This document shows, in pieces, positions 11,986 to 23,756 of a DNA stretch of 64,000 bases (position 1 is its first letter; every line of letters begins with the position of its first letter). The stretch covers positions 11,374,600 to 11,438,599 of the forward strand of contig OY821518.1 in the NCBI GenBank assembly GCA_963682025.1, written 5' to 3'. This DNA is from Cordilura impudica. Taxonomy: Eukaryota > Arthropoda > Insecta > Diptera > Scathophagidae. The position numbers and the translations under genes were made by a program. The notes under the pieces are model-generated. The model was not told the origin of the DNA. It was given only the letters and a program-made list of their open reading frames with translations, and ran no database searches.

Positions 11986-12401
11986 GCATATCGCACCTGT
12001 ACCTCTAAAGTGAGTCAACTCAAAATTTTTAAATTTTAAATTTTTGCAAGAAAACGATACACAGTGGTCACATCTATCCACTGTAAAAATCTTACATCGA
12101 TTTTTCTAGTCTTTGGCAAAAAAAAATACAGTTGTAACCCTCTTTGTGTTATAAGAGTAGTTTCTTTGGACTCTACTAAAAAGACATATTTTGAGTGGCA
12201 CACAAAAAACTTGTTATTTTTGATGATCAACGAAAAAATCGAAAAAAAACTACTGTTGTGTACTTATTATTCGCAATTATTTACAATGAAACAACTATTT
12301 TTATGTTTTATAGTAAATATTAAAAAAAAACCTTTTTCGGCCTCTACTGAAAATTTGTAAATTTTGAGTTGACTCACTTTAGAAGTACAGGTGCGATATG
12401 C
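11986..12401. mobile_element. MITE with roughly 45-bp inverted repeats
   Basis: The ends are inverted copies that start GCATATCGCACCTGTAC and continue TCTAAAGTGAGTCAACTC plus an AAATTT tail. The flanks read TAT on both sides, so the target duplication is TA or TAT. The 98-codon ORF inside has no known motif and is probably not coding. It sits within the Helitron at 11789-14570. Confidence 0.8.
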
Positions 12402-12474
12402 TATGTGTGTGTTTATAAAATTTGTTGATGTGTTTGTTAATAAGTTTGTTATCTTCATTCACAATAATAAACCA

Positions 12475-13275
12475 AACAGGTAAGGAAATTATAGTCGGTC
12501 TAGACCGACTATATGATACCCTATACCATGCGTTTAGAGACCATATCTCATAGGCCCAACTAACTGGATATAGAAAATAAACATAAACAAAATTTGAGTG
12601 GGATTTTTATTAATTTTTTTGGCTGCAGGTATGAAAAAGTTCATATCGGATGCTATACCTATATGGGGACTAGGCCCAAAAATGGACCTATGCTGACTAT
12701 GTTTGGTAAAGTCTCTTGTATTTTGCAAAAATATATACAAACAAAATTTGAGAAGAATCAGTGCAATATTTTTGTTTTTTGATAGATTTAAGTGAAGATC
12801 GGGAAGCAGCTCTATATGGGGCCTATGACTAAGAGTTGTCATATAGGGATCATTTTTGGACTACTCATTAATGGATGTAATGAACGCATACAAACTCAAT
12901 TTGAGTAAGATCTATTTGACAATTTGGATCTTATGGCAATTTATGTTGATTTCATAGGGGTCATTTGTATGGGGGCTAGGTCTGAACGTGGACCGATTCT
13001 CACCAAATTCAATAGCGTTCATCCTATGGCCGGTAGAAGCTTATATACCAAACTTCATCAAAACATATTCATATTTGCGACCTGCAGTTTCTATAAAAGG
13101 TTTACATGGACACACAGACGGACGGACGGACGGACATCGTTAAATCGAATCAATTAGTGATTCTGATTCGATCGGTATAATAAAATATAGGTCTAGGTAA
13201 AATATTTTTGGTAGCTACAAACAGCAGGACAAAGTCATTATACCCAAACCACATAGTGGTATAGGGTATAAAAAA
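12475..13275 (+). mobile_element. DINE-1-like element, family B, full-length copy
   Basis: The left end is AACAGGTAAGGAAATTATAG followed by the perfect palindrome AGTCGGTCTAGACCGACT. The right part has a GACGGACGGACGGAC tract and ends in a hairpin ACCACATAGTGGTATAGGGT. Architecture (short terminal stem-loops, a GTCC/GGAC microsatellite core, no ORF) resembles Drosophila DINE-1/INE-1, the non-autonomous partners of Helentrons. It interrupts a Helitron whose flanking pieces join cleanly across it. Confidence 0.8.
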
Positions 13276-13314
13276 TGTTGGTTTGTGAATTGGCTAAGTT
13301 GAGAAATAAAGTTG

Positions 13315-14527
13315 CAGTGTTGCCATTTTAGAATTTTAGTTGCTGGATTTAGCAACTTTTTTTTGTCGCTTAGCATCCAAAATTTATGAAAAGATGCTAG
13401 ATGCTAACTTAGCATCTTTTATTAATAAAAAGTTGCTTTTAGCATCTTTTTTTTTTGTATTTTTCTTCATTATTTCTGAATATATAATCTTAAATTTAAA
13501 GTTATTGATATGTTTAAGTTTCTCAAAGTGTAATACGAGAAATTTGTGTACTACTATATTTACCACTCTGCTCGTTTCTTTCAACAAATATAACAAAACA
13601 TTTTGAAATAGAACGATGTAAACCGCAAAAAGAGTTTTTAATGAATTAAAAAGTCGATTGCCAAAAAATGTAATTGCATTAAAAAAATGCCAAAATTTTC
13701 AACATAAAACATAAAAATACCAATTATCTATATATTAGAAGAGTTTAAATTTAAATCATCTGAAACAGAAAAAAATCAAATCTAATTGAGTTATATCACA
13801 GAACAATATTGGGATACAGCACTGAATACAACCTCTTTATGGATTGAAGTTAACAACAGTTCCATTGGCGAAAGTCAATTTAAAGAGTTATCCACATATG
13901 TATTGTCTTTCTCAAAAGCCGGAGTTGAATGTTCGTTTAATTTAATGACTTTAGTTAAAAGCAAACAGAACAAAATCCAAGTTGTTTATGTTCTGTAATA
14001 CGTAGAAAAGAAGGTTTGAAATTGAAAAATGGGTGCTGGTATACTTACAATATACCGAGCGATGATGTTGATAAAAATCGATCGTCAGAAAAATTTCAGA
14101 GCTAATAAGAACTTGAAGATGAAGACATGACAGAAATATCAGTTTCCATAAATCAATTATTGTAATATACTCGTATCATTTGATAATGTAAATTTTGTTA
14201 TATATGAAATTAAAAACAAATCTCTCTGAAATTAAAAATATTTAATTTAAAATTAAAAAAACTCAATGTGATGTTTAAAAAATTTACAGATGAAATTCAA
14301 AATATCTTTATTTAAGATTTTAAAAATATAAATCGAAACTTATGTTTTATAATAATTTTTCCATTTAAAAACCAAAGAATTAATTAATATGTCTTTATTT
14401 TTTTCGATCAAAAGGTAATGAAATTTAAGAAAAAAATTTAGCATCTTCTTCTTTGACTCCAGTATGTTTTAGCATCTTTTTTTTTTGCAATTTAGCATCT
14501 TTTCAATTTCAAATTATGGCAACACTC
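13315..14527 (+). mobile_element. Small hAT element with perfect 8-bp target duplication
   Basis: Ends are CAGTGTTGCCATTTTAG and, as reverse complement, GAGTGTTGCCATAATTTG. The target duplication TAAAGTTG is exact at 13307-13314 and 14528-14535. A plus-strand ORF remnant at 13786-13998 (FKELSTYVLSFSKAGVECSF, then LMTLVKSKQNK) matches the C-terminal hAT dimerisation region, with the usual SNA.CER replaced. The copy is 1.2 kb and internally deleted. TTAGCATCTTTT motifs recur near both ends. Confidence 0.85.
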
Positions 14528-14898
14528 TAAAGTTGCCTTGAAATTTCACTCGAATTTCGAACACTGGAATGAATGAAATACGTAATTTTTAATTCGAAAT
14601 TATAAAAATTTTACGCCAGTATATTTATCAGAGTTAACCATTTCTTAAATATTTCCTAGTTCATCATATGTTTCTTTCATTTCTTAAGCAGTAAAACAGC
14701 TTTCAAGCAGCACGCTTCAACTTTTCGCTTTAAATTGAATGTTTACACCTGAAAAACGAAGCAAGCAAACATCAGTGTAGGGAAAAAATATAAAAGGTCA
14801 TAGCAAAATTTTAGCCTGAGAATGCCAAACCTTTTGGAGGTTCTATTACACTGGCCTACTACTTTCACCCTAACTTGGAATTTGTAACCCCCAGACAA

Positions 14899-16079
14899 AA
14901 TGTTCCACTTTTTTATTGATGAATTTTTTTTTTCAACAAAAGATCTGATAATTTACTACTCCCACTATAAGGCCTTATAGTAACTTAGTAATATATAATT
15001 ATATAATATTAAAACATTGTCACATAAAGACTTTTCGTCATTTGGCGATATCCATCCATTAAACAAAGTTTGTAATTCATTAAAAGGAATAACTGTAACA
15101 ATACAAAATATTCAAATTTATTTTATTTTATTATAGAAATTTATCATAATAAAAGGTCACTTAAATTTAACATACATTAGTCTTTTTTATCTTTTATATC
15201 TTTGTAATGTCATGTCTTACTACTAGAAGAAATAAAAGTCAAGATAACGACGTTATAATGATATTCTAATGCTAATTTCTCGTCTAAGATTCCTTCATAT
15301 GCCCAAATATGACAACGTGAATAACAAAACAACAATTATTTATTTATTTCCCCACGAAAAGATAAGCAACGACATAAAAAACTAAATAAATTAACTTGTT
15401 CAAAAAAAAAAAAAAGAAGAAGACACAACAAAATGACCTTTATTTCATTTAGTGTTTTTGATATATGGATTTGTATTTCTATTAGTGCGAAAGATTTTGT
15501 TCGCTTTTTTGTTGTTGTTCATATGGTTGTTTTTGACTCCATTTGTTAGTTAATGGTTTATATGTAACATGTCATTTTGACACTTGTCTGTCACATTGAG
15601 GTCCCCAAGGATATCAAAAAGAAGGTTGGATATTTACTAAAAAAAAAAAGAAGAAAAAAATACCAAAATATAGAAAAGCTTTAATGTATGCGATCTCATA
15701 GTGTTGCCTAAACAAATATGAGTATGTAAGAGTATACGCTTACATACGTACATAGATACGAGTACATATGAGTACAAATTCAAATCAACACATGTTTATT
15801 CTAAAATACTAGATTTTTGGTGGAAACCTTATTGTGCTTCCACCTTTGTCTAGCTTTCATTCTATGCTTGTACACTATTTCCCAATAGTAAATAATTATT
15901 TACAGTAACTGAAACTTAATAGAAGGAATTACCTTTTTAAATTCAAAACTGCGCAGCTTTAGTCAAAAAAATAAATTCGGGAAAAAAATATTGGAAGTAT
16001 TTTCAGCTCACTTCAAAAGCTTTTATTCCGCGATCGTAGTGTATTTTGCCAAAAGAAAAAATATCTAGTTTCCTGGGCT
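14899..16079. other. Unassigned AT-rich sequence
   Basis: No ORF, terminal repeat or family match was recognised in these 1.2 kb. It could be intergenic host DNA. Confidence 0.4.
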
Positions 16080-17010
16080 CAGACGTCTCGTAGTGTAGAG
16101 CTTAACGACAAAGTTTTTAAGAGAGCAAAAATAGTCGGGATGTTAAGAAAACGCAAAATTGCAAAAATTCAGTAAGATCCAGAAGAGAGTGTTTAGTAAT
16201 TGGCGTATGAATAAACATATCGCAACCCATTTTAACTCTTCGGACCGTGTTAGCACATTTCCAATGTTCAACTAATCCAAAAAAAAAAAAAAGGATTTAG
16301 CTAACAACCCTGAAAATTGCCGCCCAATTGTAATTTCTTTAAGCTTTCAAAGTCAATAGAGAGAATGGTGAATTACCAATTTTGAAACTATCTAGAGACC
16401 AACTTATTGCTTAATGACAGACTATGGTTTTCGCAGAAGTCATTCGACGGGTTGCCTTTTGAAACGTTGGAAACAGTCCATACAGCGATTCGGTGAAAGT
16501 AAGATTGTTGTTCTTTCCCAATATCCAATTGCTTTTGGTGCTGACATAGATTTCTCTCGATTTATATCGAGTTTTCTTAGAGATGTCACTATAGGTGTTG
16601 TTTTCGATGGAGACTCATCCATTAGTTTCAGTTAAACGTAGGGGTACCGCAAGCCTCTGTTCTTACTGCTATACTTTTCCTTATTTTTCTTATTTTCAGG
16701 CAACTCAAATAAATGCCACTCATATTCGATCAAAGGCCAAGCCTTTCGGAGTTTGGGGGCATGAGGCAATATATGAAAGACACACGAAATCAAGACCTTT
16801 GACAACCTCTGAGGCGGTCGAGTGGCGAAGATCGATTTTAATGCTCATAAGACCCAATGTTATTTATTGACCCCTAGACGTCCCATAGAGTCACCGATGA
16901 CGTCTGAATGCATACGTGGTGTAGATATTGTGGAATCAGATGCTTTTCATCTTCTGAGCAAGAAAATTCAGTGTGATATGCATTGGAATAAATAAATTTT
17001 TCAATTGTCG
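16080..17010 (+). pseudogene. Non-LTR retrotransposon fragment (RT region)
   Basis: Plus-strand translation in several frames gives a pre-RT stretch (KVFKRAK, IAKIQ), then NPENCRPIVISL, MTDYGFRRSHSTGCLLKRWK, QSIQRFGESKIVVLSQ, FGADIDFSRFISSFLRDVTI and, after a deletion, ESDAFHLLSKKIQCDMHWNK. These align with the LINE at 5513-7767, so it is the same or a sister family. The ADD box region is missing and frames are broken. Confidence 0.75.
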
Positions 17011-17331
17011 AAAGAACCTTTCACGTACATTTTCATTTTTATTTTTCAGTTTTTAATTTTCATATTTCATTTATCGCTTTCCGTTTTGCATTTTTCATTT
17101 TTTATTTTTTATTTTTCATTTTTCATTTATCATTTTTCAATTTATATTTTTCATTTTTTATATTTAATTTTTTGTTTTTAATTTTTTTATTTTTCATTTT
17201 TCATTTTTCATTTTTAATTTTTCATATTTCATTTTTATTTTTCATTTTTTATTTTTCATTTTTCACTTTTTATTTTTCATTTTTGATTTCTTATTTTTAA
17301 TTTTCTTTTCTTCATTTTTCATTTTTAATTT
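17011..17331. repeat. Heptamer satellite (TTTTTCA variants)
   Basis: Runs of 7-bp units TTTTTCA, TTTTTTA and TTTTTAA, T-rich on the plus strand. It abuts the DINE-1-like element at 17332 and resumes on the other side at 18133, so the element probably inserted into the array. Confidence 0.85.
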
Positions 17332-18132
17332 TTATACCCTATACCACTATGTGGTTTGGGTATAATGACTTTGTGCTGCTGTTTGTAACTACCAAAAATA
17401 TTTGACCTAGACCCATCTTTAATTATACCGATCGAATTAGAATCACTATCTGATTCGATTTAGCGTTGTCCGTCCGTCCGTCCGTCCGTCTGTGTGTCCA
17501 TGTAAAGCTTGTAATCAAACTGCAGGTCGCAAATATGAATATATTTTAACGAAATTTGGTATATAAGCTTCTATCGGCCATAGGATGAACGCTATTGAAA
17601 TTGGTGAGAATCGCTCCATGTTCAGACCTAGCCCCCATACAAATGACCCCTATGAAATCGACTTAAATTGCCATAAGATCCAAATTATCATACAAATCTT
17701 AGTCAAATTGGGTTTGTATGTGTTTATTACATCCATTAATCAGTAGTCGAAAACTGATCCCTATTGGACAACTCTTAGTCATAGGCCCCATATAGAGCTG
17801 CTTCCCGATCTTCACTTAAATCTATCAAAAAACAAAAATATTGCACTGATTCTTCTCAAATTTTGTTTGTATATATTTTTGCAAAATACAAGAGACTTTA
17901 CCAAACATGGTCATGATCGGTCCATTTTTGGGCCTAGTCCCCATATAGATATAGCATCCGATATGAACTTTTTCATATCTGCAGACAAAAAAATTTATAA
18001 AAATCCCACTCAAATTTGGTTCATGCTTATTTTCTATGTCCAGTTAGTTGGGCCTGAGAGATAGGGTCTCCAAACGCATGGTATAGGGTATAGTATAGTC
18101 GGTCTAGACCGACTATAATTTTCTTACTTGTT
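17332..18132 (-). mobile_element. DINE-1-like element, family B, full-length copy
   Basis: Reads as the reverse complement of the 12475-13275 copy: begins TATACCCTATACCACTATGT, has GTCCGTCCGTCCGTCCGTC, and ends with the AGTCGGTCTAGACCGACT palindrome plus TTTTCTTACTTGTT. Flanked on both sides by heptamer satellite. Confidence 0.85.
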
Positions 18133-18800
18133 ATTTTTCATTTTTTATATTTCATTTTTCATTTTTTATTTTTCATTTTTCATTTTTGATTTCTTATTTT
18201 TAATTTTTTATTATTCATTTTTCACTTCTATTTTCAATTTTTCATTTTTCATTTTTAACTTTTTATTTCTGATTTCTTATTTTAATTTTTAATCGTTTTT
18301 CATTTTTAATTTTTCATTTTTTATTTTTCAATTTTTATTTTTCGTTTTCTGTTTTTGATTTTTTATTTTTCGTTTTGCATTTTTCATTTTTCATTTTTCA
18401 TATTTCATTTTTCATTTTTAATTTTTTTTTTTTCATTTTTTATTTTTAACTTTTTAATTTTTCATTTTTTATTTTTCAATTTCTACTTTAAATTTTTTAT
18501 TTTACATATTTCATTTTTCATTTTTCGTTTTTTATTTTTCATTTTTTTTTTCATTTTTCATTTTCCATTTTTCATTTTTTATTTTTTATTTTTCATTTTT
18601 CTTTTTTTTTTTCTTTTTCATTTTTCATTTTTTATTTTTAATTTTTCATTTTTTATTTTTAAATTTTTTTTTTCATTTTTAATTTTTAATTTTTCATTTT
18701 CCTTTTTTTATTTTTCATTTGTCATTTTTTATTCATTTTTATTCTTCATTTTTATATTTCATTTGTCAATTTTCATTTTTTATTTTTCATTTTTCCTTTT
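18133..18800. repeat. Heptamer satellite (TTTTTCA / TTTTTTA / TTTTTAA)
   Basis: Same type as 17011-17331. Its long plus-strand ORF of repeated Phe, His, Ile and Ser is a translation artefact of a 7-bp repeat, which gives a 7-residue period. Confidence 0.9.
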
Positions 18801-18804
18801 AAAC

Positions 18805-19500
18805 TCTTTCTTTTAACTCATACTCTCTGTCTGTCTGTCTGTCTGTCTGCCATGGGTGAACCCCATTCCCACTTATCCAATTGACTTGAGACTGGGCCCA
18901 TAGTCTTGTCGTGACTACAGAATAATAGTCACGCACAGTCACGAGTGGTCACGCACAGTCACATCTAAATGTCATTTCCCCTCATCCGAGTGATCTCAAA
19001 CTTGATCCATACACTTTCTGTGAAAAAATATTAACTTTGATATAGTCACGCTCAGTCACGCATGGTCACGCATAGTCGCGGAGTGATCTAAGTGTCATTT
19101 TCCCTCATCCGATCGATCTGAAACTTGGTCCATACACTTGCTGTGAAAAAATGATTAACTTTGACTTAGTCACGCACAGTCACGCATGGTCATGGTCATC
19201 CGACCGATCTGAAACTTGTTCGATATACTTGCTGTATAGAAAAATCAACTTCGACATAGTCACGCGCAGTCACGCATAGTCACGCACGGTCAAGGAGTGA
19301 TTTAAAACCCATTTTCCCTTATCCGATCGATTTAAACCTTGGTCTATAGACTTTGACATAGTCACGCACAGTCACGGAGAGATTAAGACACCACTTCCCC
19401 GCATCCGATGGATCTGAAACTTTGTCCATAGACTTGTTGTGGCCAGAGATTAATTTTAAGATAGTCACACACAGTCACGCACAGTCACGGAGATATTCAA
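18805..19500 (+). repeat. DINE-1-like family D fragment with tandemly amplified core
   Basis: Starts with a (CTGT)n tract, CTCTGTCTGTCTGTCTGTC. About five copies of an 85-120 bp unit follow, each with CATCCGATCGATCTGAAACT, a CATACACTTGCTGTG stretch, and several GTCACGCACA decamers; unit anchors fall near 18990, 19105, 19205, 19328 and 19412. The unit resembles the single-copy cores at 26760 and 53255. Confidence 0.75.
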
Positions 19501-19559
19501 AACTCATATGCATAAGGAAAGAAAGAGTTTTAATAAAAACTTTGTTTTTATAGGTTAGA

Positions 19560-20025
19560 TTATTTATTTTTTAATTTTTCATTTTCATTTTTCATTTTCA
19601 TTTTTTTTTTTTATTTTTTTTTTCATTTTTTATTTTTTTTTTTCATTTTTTATTTTGCATTTTTTGATTTTTTATTTTTCATTATTTATTTTCATTTTTC
19701 ATTTTTTATTTTTAATTTTTCATTTTTCAGTTTTTATTTTTCATTTTTTATTTTTCATTTTTTATTTTTTATTTTTCATTTTTCATTTTTCATTTTTCGT
19801 TTTTCATTCTTTTTTTTATTTTTTATTTTTTATTTTTTTTTTTCATTTTTTATTTTGCATTTTTTGATTTTTTATTTTTCATTCTTTATTTTTCATTTTT
19901 CATTTTTTATTTTAAATTTTTCATTTTTCATTTTTTATTTTTCATTTTTCATTTTTCATATTTCGTTATTAATTTTTATTTTTTATTTTCATTTTTTATT
20001 TTTCACTTTTCAACACTTTTATGTA
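19560..20025. repeat. Heptamer satellite block
   Basis: TTTTTCA, TTTTTTA and TTTTTAA units. One local duplication of about 200 bp is visible: TTTTGCATTTTTTGATTTTT occurs near 19653 and again near 19853. Confidence 0.85.
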
Positions 20026-20029
20026 ATTT

Positions 20030-21591
20030 TCTGCGGTTAACGTTTTTTACATTATGTGACTAAGGAAATACTTTCTTTTTTTGTTCTTGAAATGAGTAGA
20101 CTGTCTTTATATAGGAGTTTTTTTTCGGCTCTAAGCGGAATATAGGAAAATTGATTTACATATTTTTTCGACTGTTCGATGTTCATTTTCAGAACATTTG
20201 GTAATGTGAGTATTTGATTTTATTTAATAGCCATATATCCATTATATAGGAAACGATGGCGTTGTAAGCAGTATACAGCAGTTACCACATCTGCTTTAAA
20301 TTATTCAAAAGATAGAATAAATGTCTGTGTTATTTAGTATCAAAAATTAATAAATTGATCATAACTTATGTATATTTAAAATCAATAGTCTTTAAAGATT
20401 TTGTTCTATTTTGAAATTATACTTTTTATAAAATTTTTTTAATTAGATTTTTTATTTTCGTAAAATTAAAATTCGGAGAAAGAGACTCCGAAAATCTTCG
20501 TGATGGGATTAACAAAAGCAAGCCTTAAAAAGATTTTAATTATGGTCAGCAAATTGGTTGAAAAAATCACACATTTTAAAATTTTGTGAATTTTTAAAAT
20601 TAAAATTTAATAAAAATTAAAAAAAAAATTAATACATATTTTTCAACAAAATATTTTTTAATAAAAATTGAACATTAAAAAAAATCTACTACTCGTATAT
20701 TAAAACTCTAGAAATGGTGTTTTCTTTGTTCCATTTTTTTTTTGCTTTTGCGAGATATAAAGGTTGGAGTTGTTGCTGAAACTGTGTCATAAATTGATGG
20801 CAGCAGCAAAAAAAAAAAAACTAGGAAACACTTTTCATTTTTTGCCACTCAAATGTTGTCTTGTTTAAAGTGAGTGACAGTTTAGTCTTTGTTGTTATTT
20901 AAAGTTACTTAAATATTAAAATATGCATGTGTTTGTTTTTTCATTTTTCACCAACGGAAGGAAATGAATTTTGTAAACAAAAGTTGACACTTTAAGTGGA
21001 ACTCGCAATAGATTAATTAAATATTAACTAATTCAAGCTAAATGAAAGTGAGCTTTTGTTGTTTGTTTTATTTTCCAAAAAAATAAAAACACAAAATATT
21101 AAAGTTATACTTTATCAAAAATTTTACTAAATTAAAAATAACACTATTTTACATGGAAACAACTCGTATTCTTTGAAATATGTGCAAAATTTTAAACAAA
21201 AATTTTTGTGTGTTGTTTTAATTTTCTCTTAAAAATTTATTTCAAAAGATTTTACTCCAAAAAGTCAACATTCCGAACGTACTTTAGATGATAAATTATT
21301 TTATACAGACGAGTATTATGAAATATTTTAATAAACTGTAAAAAAAACACATTCTAATATATTCAAACATCCATATGTTTGTATTATAGCAACAAAAGCA
21401 AAAACAAAATGAATGGAATAACTTACAATGATGATGTTCAAAGAACATATTCGTACACACTCGTATACTCGTAGTTCTCATTAATATGTGAATGTGTGTT
21501 TAGGAATCCAGAAGTTCAAAGAATGAATTGCTTGTCATCATTTGATTTCTTAAATAGTCATAGAGCTTTCATTGTAGAATCAAGTATATTT
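20030..21591. other. Unassigned AT-rich sequence
   Basis: Contains short simple A/T runs but no terminal repeats, convincing ORF or known family. The part from about 20700 to 21100 looks less repetitive and may be host intergenic sequence. Confidence 0.4.
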
Positions 21592-22206
21592 TCTACCCCA
21601 TACCACTATGTGGTATAATGATGTCCGTCCGTCCGACTCGTCGTAATCAAACTACCGGTTGCAAATGAGTACATATCTTGATGAAATTTGGCATGCAAAT
21701 TGGTGAAAATCGGTTCATGTTCTGACCCCTATGAGATCAACTTAAATTGCCATAAGATCCAAATTATCATGTTTCGGTTAAATTGGATTTGTATATGTTT
21801 AGGTATTACATTCATTAATCAGTAGTCAAAAAAAAAAAAACATACAGATCAATTATTTGGCACAGCCTCATATTAAGCTGCTTCCCGAGCTTCACATAAA
21901 TCTATCAAAAAACAAATATGGTGCACATATTCCTCTCAAATTTGAATTGTAAATGTTTTTGAAAAAATAAGTGACTTTATCAAATATGATCAGGGTCGGT
22001 CCATTTTTCGACCCAGTCCCCATTTCGATATGGAATTCAATATGAACTTTTTCAGATCTGCAGGCAAAAAATTAATAAAAATTCCAAAATTCCAGATTTC
22101 TTTTATGCTTATTTTCTATAACAAATTAGTTGGGCCTAAAACAAATTCTCTAAACGCATGGAATAAGGTAGCACAAAGTCGGTCTAGACCTAATTTTCTT
22201 ACTGGT
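21592..22206 (-). repeat. DINE-1-like family B, diverged and internally deleted copy
   Basis: Reverse orientation: CCCCATACCACTATGTGG at the left, a short GTCCGTCCGTCC tract, matching interior blocks such as TTAAATTGCCATAAGATCC, and GTCGGTCTAGACCTAATTTT at the right, so the terminal palindrome is half lost. About 190 bp shorter than intact copies. Confidence 0.75.
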
Positions 22207-22591
22207 TTATTCTCTTTTTAGCTTTACATTTATGGATATTCGCATGTTGAATATCCATAAATGGAATTTTGACTACTGATTTGTATTGAAAATATAGCCG
22301 AAAAAATGGACTAAGCTTAATTTAACTTAAAAAAAAAAATATAATTAAATAAAAAATTATAAACTGCCATAACAGACAAAAAATTGAGATACTTTGTATA
22401 TTAAGTAGAGTATCCACATGGTTTTCTTTTGATCAAATAAGGTGAAAACTTCGGGAAAGAGAATTTTAAAATGATTAGGGGTCAAAAATCTTCTTATTTA
22501 TATATGGTTACTGACTTCGTAGCGCAGTATGAATAATATTTAATTTCACCAAATTATCACTCACATTTCTAATATTATTATAATATAATAT

Positions 22592-23545
22592 TCAGCCCTG
22601 TTCTTGAAACGTTGTTATTTGAATAAGAGTGAATTTAAAATCACATGAAATTGAAATTTTGGGTTTCTTGAAACCACTTTTTTTTATTTATTTAATGGAA
22701 ACATATGTTTGAGTTAAGAACCATATGTTTGAGTTAAGAACATATGTTATCTAGAAACCGAGGTGCCGTATGGTTCTTTATTCAGTTTCACAAAAAACTT
22801 TTAAGTATTTTGTGCATGTTTTTTCTTAAGTTTATAGAAAAAGTATAAAGAAAAATATTTTCTTTTAAAATAACAACTTATTTCTTCATTTAATTGTTTT
22901 TGTTCTTCAATTTCATTCAATTATAAATGACTTTTCTTTTTTTTTTTTAAAGTTAGGCATCACCAAAAAAAATTTCGATATTTAAATAAATTGGATTTGA
23001 CTGGCATCACTGCTGTTTCGAACATATGCAAAAAAATAAAAATATGTGATTTGATGAAAAAAATTTTTTTAATTCCTTTATTTGCAATAATTAGTGCATA
23101 AAGAATCTATGTTATAATTGAAAAAATTATAATGGAAAATAGATTGTGTAAATAAAAAGTATTTATTATAGTTATAGAACAGCATCATCGCAAAAAGTGT
23201 GTTTTATTAACATCGACCACTTATTACGAGTTTTTTTTTTTTAAATCAGCGCAGAATGTAGACGGTTTTTAAAATCGTTTTTTTTTTTCATAAAATTAAT
23301 GTCTAATTTTTTTCAATAAAAAACATGTTAGAGTTTAAATATCAATTATTTTTTTTATCTCTTAAGACCTGCTTAGTAGAAAATAAAGGGCATTTGTTTT
23401 GATTTCACAAAGCCTTTTCTATGTGAATTAAAACGAGAAAAAATATTCTTATTGAAATTAGAGACTAGCAAAAAACTCGTAGATTTAAGAATTTTTTCAT
23501 ATACGAGTTTTTTTTTTGTGATAGTCGTTTCAAGAACAGGGGTGA
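22592..23545. mobile_element. MITE with TCA(G/C)CCCTGTTCTTGAAACG ends
   Basis: The left end TCAGCCCTGTTCTTGAAACG is inverted at the right end as CGTTTCAAGAACAGGGGTGA (19 of 20 match). The 954-bp interior has no ORF. A short direct duplication with ACCATATGTTTGAGTTAAGA lies near 22700-22740. The target duplication is not clear and the family was not identified. Confidence 0.7.
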
Positions 23546-23756
23546 TTATCTTTAAAAAAAATCACCTTTTTTTAAATAAAATTACATTTCTTTAAACTAC
23601 ATTTTCTTAAAAAATTATCTTTTCCAAAAAGAAAAGCTTTCTTTACAAAAAATTACCCTTTTAATAAGTACTTTTTTTTTTGAAAGTAGCTTTAAAATTT
23701 AGTTTAGTATAATTAAAAAAAAAAATATGTTTTTTTTTTTAAATAAATTGTTCTTA
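23546..23756. repeat. AAAAAGTACCTTTTCTT minisatellite remnant
   Basis: Loose repeats of a roughly 17-19 bp unit of A-run plus T/C-run. The same repeat continues after interruptions at 27600-27741, 29431-30576 and 33044-33545, so these may be pieces of one array. Confidence 0.6.

Larger units (their letters stand above)
11789..14570 (+). mobile_element. Helitron copy split by three later insertions
   Basis: Begins TCTATAATATTAATAGGC after an A. Helitron sequence continues at 11789-11985, 12402-12474, 13276-13314 and 14528-14570, each piece aligning in order with the intact copy at 51152-51520. The interruptions are a MITE, a DINE-1-like element and a hAT. The 3' hairpin CACTCGAATTTCGA is present near 14548-14561, but the terminal CTAG is lost. 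Confidence 0.8.
11473..14898. mobile_element. Outer element with roughly 85-bp inverted terminal repeats
   Basis: The left arm (11473-11557) and right arm (14813-14898) are inverted copies. Shared blocks include GTGAAAGTA, TAGGC(T/C)AGTGTA, ACCTCCA and TTTGGC(G/A)TTCTCAGGC. Its interior has been filled by later insertions: a Helitron from 11789, and inside that a MITE, a DINE-1-like element and a hAT. No transposase for the outer element was recognised. It starts six bases after the target duplication of the hAT at 8892-11459. Confidence 0.7.

Noticed and set aside
12064..12360. 98-codon ORF inside the MITE
   Set aside because: No known motif, and the opposite strand is equally open; the element looks non-coding.
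18355..18816. 153-codon Phe-rich ORF resembling a membrane protein
   Set aside because: Heptamer satellite translation, not a gene.
18955..19500. CRISPR-like spacing of GTCACGCACA repeats
   Set aside because: Eukaryotic context, and the repeats are irregularly spaced and part of larger tandem units; no CRISPR array.
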